From Ceraceosorus guamensis (lineage: Eukaryota; Basidiomycota; Exobasidiomycetes; Ceraceosorales; Ceraceosoraceae): a stretch of DNA of 64,000 bases. The DNA lies in NCBI RefSeq assembly GCF_003144195.1, contig NW_020290009.1, forward strand, positions 8,181-72,180, given 5' to 3'. The notes under the pieces were generated by a model. That model saw only the letters and a program-made list of their open reading frames with translations. It did not search any database and was not told where the DNA came from. Positions 17,391-30,739 of this stretch are shown here, in pieces; within the stretch, counting starts at the first letter, position 1; every line of letters starts with the position of its first letter. Made by a program: the position numbers and the translations under genes.

Positions 17391-20302
17391 ATGTCTGTGC
17401 GCAAAGAGACGAGCACACGAGAGAAGGAGGCCGAACGGGAACCTTTGCTCGGCTTTGCATCGGGCGAGAGAGAGGGGCATCAAGCTGAAGCTGCTGCTGC
17501 TGCTGCTCCTACCATTCAAGCACCATGGAGTCAGCTCAGCTTTGCCAGGCGCGTGATCGCGCTGTGCACGATGCTGATGCTCAGCCTCGTCGTAGCTTTG
17601 AGCCTATTCCTGCTGTTCAAGGGTCTCACCAGCGACCCCACAGCCGCACCCGCACCCGCACCCGCACCCGCATCCGCATCCGCATCCGCACAACACGCAG
17701 GCAGATTCGACAGGACAGCGCCGCCTACCCTGCATTGGGCTAGCTGTCCAGGCGACAGAGGGAAGGATGAGCGCTGGAAATGTGGACACATCGATGTGCC
17801 CTTGGATCATCTCGACGAACAAGACGACAGAGTGGTGCGCCTCGCCACTGTCAAGTACTCGCCCAATCCTAATCGCAAGAGCGAGAGGACGGTGGTGGTG
17901 AATCCAGGTGGGTATGCTGCCGCAGCACTTCTTATCAGCGAATCTCTTCTGCCTGGCCTGCTCCTTTGACTCGCGACTGATGCACCGCTCTGTCCACATG
18001 ACATCATGACTTGGCTTCTTCTTCTTCTTCCAAGGCGGACCAGGTGGATCGGGCACGTCGTACGCTTTCAGAGCAGGCGTCACCATCTCTGCAAACTACA
18101 CGCCATCGTACGATGTGCTGGGCTTCGATCCGCGCGGCGTCAACCTGTCCACACCCGCCGCCTCGTGCTACAACCATTCGGCGATCCGCGACAGATCCTT
18201 TTACCTCAAAAACGTCTTCTACGAGAGCGCAGTGGGCAGGAGACACGCCGCGGAGCATGTGCAGCAGCACCCTTTGCCTCCTCATCACCTCGCACCTCCA
18301 CCCACGCATGGAGAGGAGGACGGCGTGGCTGTTGAAGAAGCTGCTGCTAGAGCGCTTCGACTGGCTAGTGCAGCGGACAGCGCCGAATGGTCGGCTTGCA
18401 GGGACACATTAAAAGATCTGCCACGATTCTTCACCACAGCAGCAACAGCGCGCGATGTGGATCTCATCAGGCAGGCGCTGGGCGAAGATGCGCTCACCGC
18501 GTACATGGTCAGCTACGGCACTGGGCTTGGACAAACGTATTCGCAATTGTTCCCTCAAAGGGTGGGTAGGATGATCCTGGATGGCCTGGAATTCGTCATC
18601 GATCATCGAGAACGCGTAGGTGCGTGCGCGTGAAGAAGCTCTCTGTGCGTTGGGGGGGGGGCGCGCGCTTGGAAGGTCGCCCCCGCTGCCACGAGGCGCA
18701 CGCTGATGCTGACTGCATGAACCGGCCCCCCTCTTTCTCCACATGTAGGATTCGGATGGACGTCGCTGGATAATGTGACGGATGCGTGGCGAGATGGTTT
18801 CATTGGCGAGTGTGTCAGACCAGGCGCGCACTGCCCCCTCTCCGTCAAGCCATCCGCAATTCGAGCACAGCATCTCTCGCTCGAATCTCGCGAAACGCGC
18901 AAATCGCTCGAAATCCGTCTAGAGGCGCTGCTTGATCACGTCTTTCGCGACCCGATCGGAGGCTTGGATAGTTATGCCAACCCTCAAGTACTGCGCTACG
19001 ATGATCTCATAGGCATCATCTACGCTTCCCTTTACAATGCCGAGACTTGGCCCGATACGGCCAAGTTGCTCTTGCAGCTCGAAAACGGAAATGCGACATT
19101 GGCGCTCGATGCGCTCAGGGACTCGTGGTCTTATGATCCGAGGAAGAGCAGCGTTCCGCGCGGGCACAGGATTCGCAGACACGGACATGCGCGCGGGCAT
19201 GGACGTGCGCATGAGACCAGCTTCTACCCTGCAATCTCCGATCAATGGTCTGCTGCAGAGTCAGACTCACACTGGTCCGACCGCCTAGCGAGCTTGGTGG
19301 AGCCCAAGAGCGCGACGCGCAAAAGTGGCGGCATCCAATCGAAGCTGGACCCGCTGTGGTCCTCTCATCCCTTGGAGCCCGAAGCTGGATCCACCGAGCT
19401 GGAGAACTTCATCATCTGTGGCGATGCGTACGATGCGCCCGCGCAGGATGATGCGTGGTACGTGTCGCTCTGGAAGAACATGACTGCCAAGTGAGTGGCG
19501 TGGTGGCGAGCACGTTTGCGTGCCATGTCGCATGCAGTGTGCGGAAGGCAGCATCGCAGCAAGACTTGGCATCTGATCCTCCCTGCTCCTCTTTCACGCA
19601 CGCCCCTTTTCCTCTTTGTTCGCCTGCAATCGTACCCCGCACCCTCAAATCCCCACCCCTTCTTCGCGCGCAGATCTTTCATCTCGGGCGACGATCGCTT
19701 TTTCAGCTCTCTACCTTGCAAGACGTACCCATACAAGCCTACGGATGTCTATCGAGGCGATTTCGACCATCAGCTCCAGAATCCACTCTTGCTGATCGGC
19801 GAGACGTACGATCCGGCCACGCCGCTGCGCAACGGAGAGAGGCTAGCCAGAGCGTTGGGAAGAGGTAATGCGAGGCTGATCAGGCATCACGGGTATGGAC
19901 ATTCGTGAGTGGGGAGTGGGACACTGGAAGCGGATGCCCCTCCTTTTGGGAAGAGACCTTTCCTCTTCATTATTGTCGTCGTCGTTGTTGTTGTTTTTCT
20001 GTCCCTCTTTTTCTTTTCTCCAACACTCGAGGCAATCGTTGAAGAGCGTGCGTATGGGAAGCATGGTCCCTATACTCATCTCCATCGCTCCATCCCCCGT
20101 CCGCCGCAGTTCTCGTGATCGCTCCATCTGCACGGAAAATTTCAAAAAGGCCTACTTGTCGCACGGAGAGGTGCCGGAAGATTTCTTCACCGACTGTCTT
20201 GCCGATAGCAAGCCGTACAGCCAGCCAATGGAGCGCGAGTCCAACGTCTTTTTGACGGAGGTGTGGACGGAGGTGATGAGAGAGAGCGAACGCGGCATCT
20301 GA
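17391..20302 (+). CDS. Membrane-anchored S33 alpha/beta-hydrolase (tripeptidyl-aminopeptidase-like)
   Basis: At least five exons. MSVRKETSTREKEAE begins a charged cytosolic tail of about 50 residues; a hydrophobic segment (VIALCTMLMLSLVVALSLFLLF) then acts as a type II signal anchor, followed by an Ala-Pro/Ala-Ser repeat linker. The hydrolase part shows WKCGHIDVPLDH, the oxyanion stretch NPGGPGGSGTSY spanning an intron, DVLGFDPRGVN, the nucleophile elbow VSYGTGLGQTYSQLFPQRVGRM with the presumed catalytic Ser, and the TAP C-terminal block LLIGETYDPATP (Asp) and HHGYGHS (His). The last intron splits the codon for that final Ser and joins to SRDRSICTENF. Related proteins cleave amino-acid or peptide bonds at N-termini; location is probably cell surface or vacuole. 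An in-frame ATG at 17376 would add five residues. Confidence 0.87.
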
Positions 20303-20625
20303 GATTTTGGTAGGGAGCTGCAAGCGCGTTGCGTGAGCGACGACGGGACTCGATGCGTGATCTGCATCAGGTGAGCGCTGCTGCTGCTGCTGTTGCTAGT
20401 CGCCGGAGTTTCGCGCGCGTTGCAGCCTTCCCATGCTGGCGACACGCTCAGGGAACACTAGCTCGGATGGCACATTCCACCAATTCATCACACCTCTTCA
20501 TCACGAGATGATCATCTCAACTCGAGCGATTAGGTCAATCATGCGTCCACTTTTCGGCTGGCACGGTATACATAGTGTTCTCGTTGCGCAGCAATCAGAT
20601 GTTCGGCTCAGAGTGCAGCAATCGC
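20303..20625. other. Convergent 3' region, S33 peptidase and PDI
   Basis: About 320 bp between opposing stop codons; a short GCTGCTGCTGCTG stretch at 20378-20392. Nothing else is supported. Confidence 0.5.
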
Positions 20626-22233
20626 TCAGAGCTCTTCGTGAGCGTGACCTGCCACCTTCTCCTTTACCTGCTGCGCAGCCTCCTTTGCACTCTTTTGGAC
20701 CTTTTCAGCCGTGCTAGGTTCTCTGATGCCAGCCTCCTTGGCAGCCTGCTGCATCTTCTCCTTGGCCTGCTTCGCAACCTCTTCGAGCCTCTTTAGATTC
20801 TCTTCCGGAATGGTTCTGAAAGCTCCTAGCACATTGACCTTGCGCGTAATCTCGTCTACTTTGCTAGATGCCAGAGCTGCGGCACCGGACGTGTGCTTGG
20901 AGAGTAGCGTAGAGAGTCGTTTGGTCTCTTTCTCCACGTAGGACGGGTTCAGCGTCACCTTGTCCATCACCTGCAGAGAGCGTGCCGAGCATCAGCAGGA
21001 AGGTCGACAACGCGCGCGCACAGCGCCCCTCCGAGAGACGGCGCTGCATACTTTTGCCAATGTGCACTCACCTTCATGTAGTAGTCCGCAGCAGCTTCCT
21101 TGGCCTTGGTCGTGTTGGGTCTCTTTTTCAAATCTTCCAACATGTTCAAAGCTTCAAAGACGATGTCGCGCCTCTTTTCTCCCAGTGGGGCGTTGAAGAA
21201 TCTGGTAGCTATGCTGTCCAGAATGGGCAGTCTGCCTGCCAATTCGGACAGCTTGCCACCGGCGGTACGGAAGGTGGAGGCCTTATCGTTGAGGAATTTG
21301 ACAAAGGAGTCTTCATCGCGACCGCCTTGGTACAGCACGCCTTCCTTGTTGTCCTTTGAGAAGAACTGATGGCGGTCGCGCGAGTGAGGAAGATTTGGTG
21401 AGTGCACAACGAAGCGAGGCGGCGAGATGGATCAGACTGCTACTTACGACGATGGTTGGATAGCTGGACACACCATGCTTGACCGCAATATCATTGTTGG
21501 CAGGATCGTTGGCGTTCATCTGCGCTACGACGACATCCTCTTCATTCTCAAAGTCCTTTGCCACCTGCTCGTAGATGGGCGCCAGCTTTTGACAGTGTCC
21601 GCACCAGGGAGCGTAGCTGGAGTGTGGGAGGGTAGGGACGCATAGACGGTCGTGCGCGTGAGACACACGTGCAAGTTCATCGTGAGACTGCAACACTCAC
21701 AACTCGACGAGCACGTGCTTAGAGTCATCGAGGACGATCTTGTCGAAATTGTCCCTGCCGAGTTGAACAGCGACGGGCGGGGGTGGCAATTTGATGTTGC
21801 TCTTCTTTCCCGTCTTTTCCTCAACGAACTTGGCCAGCGTATCGAGATCCCTTGCGCCTCCATAATCTTCCAGCTTGTCGATGTCCTGTCCATCGAACCA
21901 TTTGAGCGTAGGGAAACCTTTGATTGCGAACCTATTTCCCAAATCCCTATTCTTGTCGGCATCAATCTTGGCAATCGTCACCTTGGTCGTAGCAGACGCT
22001 TTGCCATCGTTTCCGAAAGCGGCTGCTAGCTCGTCGTAGGTAGGCGCTAGCTTCTTGCAGTGCCCACACCAGGGAGCAAAGAATTCCAACAAGGCCGGCT
22101 GCTTGAGCGCTACAAAGGCGTCGAAATCCTTCGTCGACGTCAAGTCTACCGCTTTGCCTAGCGCAGTCGGCAACAACGCAACGGCAAGGATGCTGGTTGC
22201 CAGGCAGCTCGCTAGCATCGAGGGTGCTCGCAT
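20626..22233 (-). CDS. ER protein disulfide isomerase with two thioredoxin domains and an ERp29-type C-terminus
   Basis: Four exons. MRAPSMLASCLATSILAVALLPTA is a clear signal peptide. The first thioredoxin domain has FFAPWCGHCKKLAPTY, the second FYAPWCGHCQKLAPIY after an intron with donor at 21700; both CGHC redox sites are intact. cis-Pro loops are seen as KGFPTLKWF and SSYPTIV. The last 150 residues form a helical domain (NMLEDLKKRPNTTKAKE) as in ERp38/PDI-D proteins, ending in HEEL. That tetrapeptide is a variant of the HDEL/KDEL retrieval signal and should keep the enzyme in the ER lumen. The enzyme forms and shuffles disulfides in secretory cargo. Length, about 400 aa, suits the ERp38 class rather than classic four-domain PDI. 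Confidence 0.93.
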
Positions 22234-22748
22234 CTTTGTCGGCTATACTGTTGGCCTCGTCGTGTTGCGTATTCTGCGCCAATCGTCGAGCGTGAATCAC
22301 GTAATGGTGGTCGTGATGGTGGTCATTGCCACGGACAGCGCATACACTCGCACTCTCAAACCTTCGCGTGTCCATGCAGCATCAGAAACCTGCGTGGACT
22401 CGACTCTCCCCTGCGACGCGCTTACGACCGAAATGAAATCTGAAAGTATTTTAACCCGCGTGTCCAGCTCGTAACGTGGCAATACAACATCATCGGCACC
22501 CACAAAAACCGCCACGTCGGTGCGCGTGACCGTTGCGAGCGCTTGAGCACGGACCACCCCGCATGAAAAGGACTGGCGCGCGCCCGTCACCGAACTCAGC
22601 AGCGCCGCGATTGGTCTATGCACTACGTTTGCGTGGCGCAAACAGAGATCCAAGAACGTCACAAGAGGCACATTTAATTCTACAGAGCATCAGGAGGGCG
22701 AAGGAAAAGGGGGTCGGGGGAGCAGGAAGAACAGACCGGAGCAGACAT
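22234..22748. other. Region between BRR2 3' end and PDI promoter
   Basis: About 515 bp. Carries GTAATGGTGGTCGTGATGGTGGTC near 22,301 and presumably the PDI promoter on the minus strand. No gene is supported. Confidence 0.45.
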
Positions 22749-25700
22749 TCAAGCATCTGCCATCTCGACATCTTCGTCCCCAGCGCCACCAGCAGCGCCC
22801 GACTCTTCCTCCTCCTCTTCCTCATCTTCCTCGTCCTCATCCTCTTCATCCTCATCGCTGTCCTCTCCCTCCGCAACCTCGAGGTTAGGTAGCTCCACCT
22901 CCCTATCTGCGCCAATGTAGCTGTCCGACATGAGGTACAATCTCAACCGACTATGAGTGCCCTTTGGAAGGGTGAACTCCAGCTTGGCATTGAGGCTCTT
23001 CGTGATGGTCACCCGCTTGATGGACAGGAGGGTGCGCGCACCAGGATCTCCCACAATCAACCACCAGTTGCACAGTTTCTTGTTGGGGTAGAAAGGCGCA
23101 ACAACCGTAGGATCGCTCGCCTCATCTTCCTCCTCTTCATCGTCGTCCTTGGCCAAATTCACATTCATGGTGATGGGCGTGCCGGAAGCGAGCGCATCTT
23201 GATCCTCGATATTGAAGGAGACTTCGATGTAAGGGAAATTATTCGTAAACTTCGCTACATCCGCCAACTGCCTCTTGTCCAAGCGCAGAAGATCGTCGCG
23301 CTCCTTATCAGAGAGATCTGGAAGCGTGTCTCCTAGCGCAAAGACATCTTCGATGCCCCGAGCTTTGCAGCGCGCAATCGTGTCCGCTGTAAAGTGTGGC
23401 ACTTGCCGCAAAGGCGAGTCTCGATCCCAAACGGCTTGAACGCACATCTGGCTGAGCTCCATGGCAACGAGAGCATTGAGAAAGGCGTTGGAGGACATGA
23501 CGTCGACGCAAGCGCTGAGAAGGTTGAGGATTTTGGTGAGGATCAATCGCTGGTCGTTCTCCAGGTCCGCCGGCAGGCTCAAGCGGGCAAAGTGTGCTTG
23601 CAGAAGCACAAAGACCTTGTGGTAGGGCGTCTGCAGATTGATGCGGTCTAGCTTGTGAGGCAATCGATCGTAAACGCGTCGAAGTACCACGTCCTCGTGC
23701 TGACGAATGGGCAAGTCTTCGAACTCGGCAGACGAGCTGACAATCTCCAACAGCCCCTTCAGCTTTGTGCGCTCCTTGAGGGACATGTTGAAGACATCGA
23801 TGGTGACATAAGAAATGTTGTAGAACGAAGAGACTGTAGTGGTGCATCAGAATGAGGCATACACAGTCAGTAAGCATCTCGTAGAGCACACTAGCCGAGG
23901 GCGGCGACTCACTCATTCCGAGGTTGAGAGGCGCAACGTCCATCTCATCTTCAATGGCGATGCACTTTGAATTCTCCAGATCAGCCAAGCTAGTCTCTAC
24001 CAGCTCTGACAAGAAGTCTCCGATGTGTTGCATCGACGATCCTTGACAATTGTATGCCTGAGGATTCTGTTGCAATCTCCGGTACATCAAGGTCCAAGTG
24101 AGGATATCGACGGCGCTCTGCTTATCATCGATGGTCCTGGCGACGATTTCAGCATTGAAAAAGTCTTGCGCGTACGATCCGAGTCTGCTCTCGATCGGCA
24201 GCCCTTCTGCGAGGAACTTCATGAAGAAGGCTTTGCGAGTGGCTTGAAGGAGCAGAATCACTCGACTACTTTGCCCCTCGGGTCCCCTTCTCGTTGCCTT
24301 GCCGACCATCTGTAAGACGTCGGTCAGAGGATAATCGACGTATCGATGCTCCTTGCCTTCGTAGGTCTGCACGCTGAGAATGAGGACCATGTGCGCGGTA
24401 AGAGGGATGCTCCAAGCCGTCTCTCGACTCGCGATGACCACCTGGATCGCTCCCGCATTGTAAAGCCGCTCAACAATCGCCTTGTCGCCCCTGCTCAAAC
24501 TTTCGTGATAGTAGCCGATTCCGTGCTCCAACAGCTCCGCCAACTCCCGATCTTGAAGACGTTGAAGGTGAGGCTTGAGATCGTTCATCTCGATGTTGAG
24601 GAATCTGCTCTCCCCATTCTCCCTCTCGCTGTCCGAGAGGACATAGGCAAGCAAGTCGTTGGCCGTCAATTTCGTCTGCTTGCGCGACGGAACAAAAGCG
24701 AGGACAGGCGACTCTGCGGCATGCTCGATGATGGACAGGTATGCCGGCTTGACCATGGCGATCATAAGGGAGGGAAAATGGGGAATGCTGAAACTTTGGA
24801 TATGCACCTCCACAGGCACAGGTCGAGCAGCAGGAGAGAAGTTGTACACTGCTGAAGAGGGCGCACCAAGCCAGTCGCCCACGTCCTTCGCATTTCCAAG
24901 CGGCACGCTAAGGGCGACGAATCGCGTGGCGTTGCCAGTCTGAGCAGCAACGAAACGGGCTCTCGAAAGGACGACTTCGTACGTGGCAGCAAGACGCCAG
25001 TCGCCGAGCATATGCACCTCATCGGCAACGTACAAGCCGATGCTCTGCACGTTTTTGCGCTGTCGCCAACGACGAGAGAGGACGTCCCATTGATCTGGAG
25101 TCGCAACGATGACATCCGCCATCTCGAGCAATCTGAGATCCGCACTAGTCTCGCCCGTCAGGCCGACAACCTCTCTGCCTCCTCGATAGGCGCCAAATTT
25201 GGCCTTCCATTCCGCGACGCGAGGAGCGAGCATCTCGAGAAACGGCACCAAGCAGACTGTGCGAGGAGTCTGCGATTCTCCTTTCGCGCTGCTGTTGTTC
25301 CAAAGGCGCAGCATTGCCAGCTCCGCGATGACGGTCTTCCCTGCCCCAGTCGGTGCGCCCACAAACGCCGAATCGTTTGTCTCGTAGATGGTATGATAGG
25401 TTTGAGTCTGAACCTTGTTGAAGGTGCCAAACTGATTCTGGAAGAGTGCCTGCGCATCCTTGCTCTGCAGCCCTGACACCGGCATGGGTTGTCGGTCCTC
25501 CAAGCGCGTATGAGGAGGGAACTTTTCCGGCAAAATCAGATTCTTAAACGAGATGGGCAACCTAACTTCGCTCTGCAACCACTTGTCGCTAACGACGGAA
25601 ATAAAGTAGTTGGGCGGGACAGGATCCGTGACTGGAACGGTGAACGAGACCTGATGCTCTTCTTCAGCGTAGCGTTGTCTGAGTTGAAAGGTGTCGTGAA

Positions 25701-28700
25701 ATAGGATAATCTCTCCATCGACATCCTCGACGAGAATGTGAAACAGCTGAGCATGTCCGTGATGCTTCTCCTCCCATTGAAAGTCGGGCGTGATGGTGAG
25801 CTGCACGTGGAGGAGCGATCGAGTGACTGGTTGAAAGAAAGCTTGCAACTCCAATTTGGGAAACTGATGCACTAAACGGTGCACCAATCGACCGGCTTTA
25901 GGTTCGCCTATAAGTTCTCCAATCTCGTTGGGCTCCAAATCCCTCAGCCTGTGGAAAGGATACTCCATGCGCTCTAGCCGCCTCACAAGAGCGGGCGGGA
26001 CACCTTTGAATTGCCTAAGCGGAGTCATCGAGTTCCACTGGCGAGACTCTGCCATCTTGCTGAGGTCCAGCGCGACGTGGCTCAAGCGAGCATAGCCGCG
26101 TTTCAAGCAAATCTCAAAGAGAGCCCTGAGTATTCTTCCAGCGGACTGGGTTACGTAGACCATATCTGCCGCCAAGACGTAGCCTTCCAGCTTGAGTTGG
26201 GATATCCAAGTCTGCAGCAGGACATTGATCTTGGCTGCTGGATCCTCTAGCGTCTCCTTGACGGGTATGGGCACACGTTCGAGCAGCTTACCCACTTCCA
26301 GCTTCTCGTCCTGTCTGACCATCTGATGCTTAAACTCGTCGCTGAGCGAAAAGACGCGGAACAATTCGATGAGGCCCATGTGCGGTTTGAGATGCTGCAA
26401 GTAAGTCGACATGCTCGTGTGCGAGACGTAAAAGTGTGATCCTACCCTGCCCAGGTCGTTCGTGGCAAATTGGCCTGTTCGTCGATCGTACCTCAGCATG
26501 CCGCTCTTCTCCAGCCAGACCGCTGCAGAGTGGATGATGTCAGCTCTCTTTTGCTCCAAGAAGGGATCGTCTTCGGCATAGTCGGCCGTGACAGAGTACA
26601 ATGCCGGGCTTCTCAGCATGCGAACGTAGAGGTACGTGTATCCGAGCCACGCCACAGCTTCATCCCGATTTCTGATCGTGCCAAGGACGATCTCCGCATT
26701 CAGATTGTCGGCGAGACGCGAGACGAGTTGAGACTCGATGGGAAGTTGCTGGTTGAGAAGGCTGAGGTAGTACTGCAGCTGGTCGTGATTTGTGATGATG
26801 ATACCCTCTCCAAATGTGTCGTACTGTGGCCGACCAGCTCGACCGAGCATCTGCAGCATGTCCTGAGGGGACAACTCAGCCCAGCGTCCCTTTTCGGGGT
26901 TGTAGATCTGCGTGCCCTTGATGATCACAGTATGCGCGGGCAAGTTGACACCCCAAGCCTGCGTTTGAAGACGGGAGCACACATCAGTCGGAGTCGCGCA
27001 CCGCCATGGACAGCTACACGCTCAAAACTCACCAGGGTCGCAGTGGATACTAAAACTTGCAAATGACCATCTCCGAAGAGATCTTCTACCAGTTGACGAT
27101 CTGCTCGGCCCATTCCAGCATGGTGAATGCCGAAACCGTACGGCATGACATCGCGCAGATTAGCGTCTTTGACATTCTCGATCTCTACATTCGCGAACAA
27201 AAGCGCATGGGTGTCAGGCAAGGCGGCAAGGCGTCTCGATGTGATGATCATCAGGACCATCGACTCACCAGTCTGGAGCACCTCTCTGCTCGCCGAGCTC
27301 TGCGGCAAGAATCTAGCGAGTGTATCTTGCTCCATGGCCATATCCCTGATGAATTTGGCCGTCTTGGCCGTCTCCTTCCTAGAGTGAACAAATATCATGA
27401 CCTGATTCTTGCCCGCCTGGTCCAACGTCTTTTCGTAGCAGACATCGTTCATTATCTGGAACCTCTTGATGGCCTTCTTTTCTGTGATGCCCACGTATTC
27501 TTGTTGGAGCGGGCACGGCCGGTACGAGGCTTCAAAGTAGAACAGTCCGCGCTTGGTGTTTACTCGAAGGAAGGTGGCCACGTCCTTGTAGTTAGGCAGG
27601 GTAGCCGAGAGTCCTACAAGCCGAACAGGATCGTTGAGCTGCTCCATGCGTCGAATGGTACGCGCGATGATCGCTTCCAAAACCGGTCCACGATCGTCGT
27701 GCAACAGGTGGATCTCGTCGACGATCATGAGCCTGACCAGATTCGTATAGCTGCTATCCGTGCTCTTCCGCGACACCACGTCCCACTTTTCTGGAGTGGT
27801 GACGATGATCTGGGTATCCGCAATCTGCTGCTTCGTCAATTGCGAATCGCCCGTCAGCTCATTCACCTGGACGCCAAAGTGAGACAGCCGAGCTCGGAAA
27901 TTTTCCGTCTGCTCAGCGACGAGCGCTTTCATGGGCGCGACGTAAACGATCTTGAACGCGGTCAAGTCGAACGTTCCAGTCTCTTCGTCTCTCCACTTGC
28001 CTAGCTCGTTGAGAATGGTGAGCATGGCCACATTCGTCTTTCCGGCACCGGTAGGAGCGCAGAGCAGCATAGGTTCGTCCGATCCAAAGGCGATCGGGTA
28101 GCATTTCGACTGCACCGCATTGAGATCTTTGGCCCCTGGAAAGGCCGTCTGGGCCCAAGCGGGCAAAGAAGACATTTGTATCCTCTCGCTAGCAGGCACG
28201 TCCTTCTTGACGGGCGCGGGCACGTGAATTTCCTCGTAGCCCTTTTTGCTCCGCTTGAAACTTCCTTCGGGTAGACGTACTTTGGCATTGGTGTTGAGGT
28301 GGCCTCCTGCAGTGAAAGCCATAGCCTCGAGGTCGACTCCTTTGCGCGGTGCGAGGGTTGATCCGGGCGCGAGCGCGGCGGCTGTGGTAATTTTGCGCGC
28401 TCGTGCTTTTGCATCTTCGTCAATATCGAGGGGCTTGAGGCCAGCAGCAGCAGAGCCCTTCGCACCGGCTCTCGCGTCGCCTGCACCGCGCAGAGCTTTC
28501 AAGATCCAACCGACTCCAGCCTCTCTCATGCTGACCTCGACGTCGGCTCTAGAAGACTCGTCCGCTCGACCGAGTCTAGTGCACCACACTACCAATTCGC
28601 GATTCTTGATGAGCGTCTGCACGATGTCGAAATGTTCGTAGTCGAAGAGTTCCATGAGATCGTTTTCTGCATCGCGCGCCGGCGTATCTTGAGCCAGAAT

Positions 28701-29726
28701 CTCGAGCGCCTTGGAGGCTTTGGAGGAGGATTCGTGCTCGTCTGGGTATGAAGCAGCGACGAGTCTCTGCAGCCAAAAAGCGTCCACATCGAAGGGAGTC
28801 AGTGTATCGGAGGTCCTGCTCGCTGGCCCACTCTTGGACTTGCTCGACGTCGATGTGGATGCGCCCTGACCGCCATCTCCACCGATGGTGACTTTTGCAT
28901 CGCCTTCTGCTTCTGCGTCGCTGGTCGAGTCGGCCTCATCGGCTGCATCGTCATCCTCATCGCCATTAGCAGCTGCAGGAGCGTCGTCCTCGTCGTCGCT
29001 CTCTTCCCTCACGACGTAGGTCTCGCCTTCCTCCTCTTCATCCTCATCTTCTCCTTCGAAGAGCACGGCTACACCGTCCTCGTCCAGCACGTTCCTCTTG
29101 TCAGCATCAGGATCCCTGACATCCTCTCCCTCGGCCGAGTAGTCCGTCAACTTCTTGGAGAGATTGACGAGTTGACCAAACGACTCTTGACTCATGTCTG
29201 TGCCTAGGATCGATTCAACCTCCTTCGCTTTCTCGTGATCCCGCATATCATCCAGCTTGAGCGTCTCGATGACCCCGTCCGTCGCGGATCTGACGACGTC
29301 GGAAGTCTGGTCTCCCAAAGCTCTGAGCACGATGTTGAGGATCATTTCGTACGTCTGCCGAGTTTCTGCTGTTCGTGGCACATACGTGAGACCTTCGATG
29401 TCCGCAGTAGCTTGGAGTACGTCCGCATAGCTTCCACCCAGACCTCCTGCATTGGAAGCTCCAGCGCCGCCATTAGCATTTCCTTTTTTGTTCAGTCTGA
29501 TTTCTCCCTCATCCATAGCCTTGCGCTTCTTCTTCTCCACATCCTTCGCTTGCTCCCTCACCACCCTTGCGCCCATATCCTTGTGACTGATGCGCCCGAT
29601 GAGGGACTCGGGAGCACCGCTGGGCTCATTATCGTGCCGATCTACCAGTCGACGATCCGTCTGCGTCACCAACGAGGAGATGGCACTGTACTGGTAGCCC
29701 GACAGATCCGGCTTCTTGGGCGGCAT
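22749..29726 (-). CDS. BRR2: Pre-mRNA-splicing helicase BRR2 (U5 snRNP)
   Basis: Three exons (29726-27033, 26958-23913, 23833-22749) sum to 6,825 nt, 2,274 aa, close to known BRR2. The N-terminus MPPKKPDLSGYQYSA is typical. Cassette 1 has CAPTGAGKTNVA (about residue 560), DEIHLLHDDRG (about 669), LSATLPNY and QMLGRAGRPQYD (about 934). Cassette 2 has GAPTGAGKTVIAE (about 1,436), ADEVHMLGD (about 1,546), LSVPLGNAKD and QMVGKATRRG (about 1,784). Each cassette is followed by a Sec63 region. In cassette 2 the SAT motif is SVP and the motif VI arginine finger QxxGRxGR is broken, as expected for the regulatory, non-unwinding C-terminal cassette of BRR2. It unwinds U4/U6 to activate the spliceosome. 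Acidic runs lie at residues of about 220-280 and at the very C-terminus (DEDEEDEDEEDEEEEEEE). Confidence 0.96.
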
Positions 29727-30739
29727 GGTGGCGCAGCGATGCTATGTGGGCAAGAGAGACGGATACTATCGGGGTGATGGGCAAAGACAATCGGGGAGAC
29801 GAATGCAGTGCGCAGCACAGCACGAAGAGGCAGGGTGCTCGCAGGCAGAGAGGACTCGGCCGAGTAGTGGGAACGACCCCAAGCCGGTGACGATCAGACT
29901 ACTGAGTGCGGATAGAGAAAGGTGCAAGCTGGACCAAATGCTGTCAATGATGTCCCTGCCTGCTCCGAAGCCATCGCAGGTGGTGTGAAGCAGGTGATTT
30001 CAGGATCGTGTGGCAATGAAGCGCTTACATTCTTGATTTACGATTCACCACCGCGAAGAAAGCTTCGACTGTTGCGACACGCGCGCGCGCGCGGGCCTTG
30101 CCGTGCTGCATGCTCCTGCGCTCGTCACCTGACCGTGCAATTAGCCGTTCTTAATCAAGACTTAATTCTTCTAATTGATTCAATTCCTCGCTTTTGACGC
30201 TGCCATCATATATGCGTCCCACTCTGGAGTGGGCTCTCCGCGGCGTCGCGCAAGGCGAATCACGTGAAACGTGCATCGTGATTGGGTGAATCGCATCACG
30301 TGAATCAAATCTATGCACGCGCGCACGCGCCCCCGCTCAAGACTCACACTCACACTCAGATCAAACTGACTCCAGCAGCGTTGCCGATCGGGCGCGGGGC
30401 AGGCAAGCGCACCCTGCAACCCGGCATTCTGATTCAGCGCGCCTGCTTCTAATCCTCACCACTACGTGCAAATCACAATCAAATCGTCGATCCAGCTCGC
30501 ACATAGCAGTCATTCACATTCACATTGGCATCGAGCGGCGATCCATCCGCAAGTTACTCTGGTCTGCCCGATCGCTATACAGGGCAAAGCTGACCGACGT
30601 TGGCGCTACTGTTCGCGCGAGCCCTCCCCTTCGCTTCGCCGAGCGACTGACTGCTACACGGCTGGCCCACGCTTGCATTGCACCACCGCATCAAACTTCA
30701 TCCACACCCGATCGCATCCAAGTCACAAGTCGCTCGAAC
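29727..30739. promoter_or_regulatory. Divergent promoter of BRR2 and SEY1
   Basis: About 1 kb. An AT-rich patch at 30,140-30,190 (TTAATCAAGACTTAATTC..CTAATTGATTC) is close to CATATATGCG at 30,208, and three CACGTGA-type words (E-box-like) lie at 30,262, 30,298 and nearby. No coding sequence is credible. Confidence 0.5.

Noticed and set aside
27057-28004. Plus-strand open frame of 315 codons
   Set aside because: Antisense of the BRR2 first helicase cassette; no family features.
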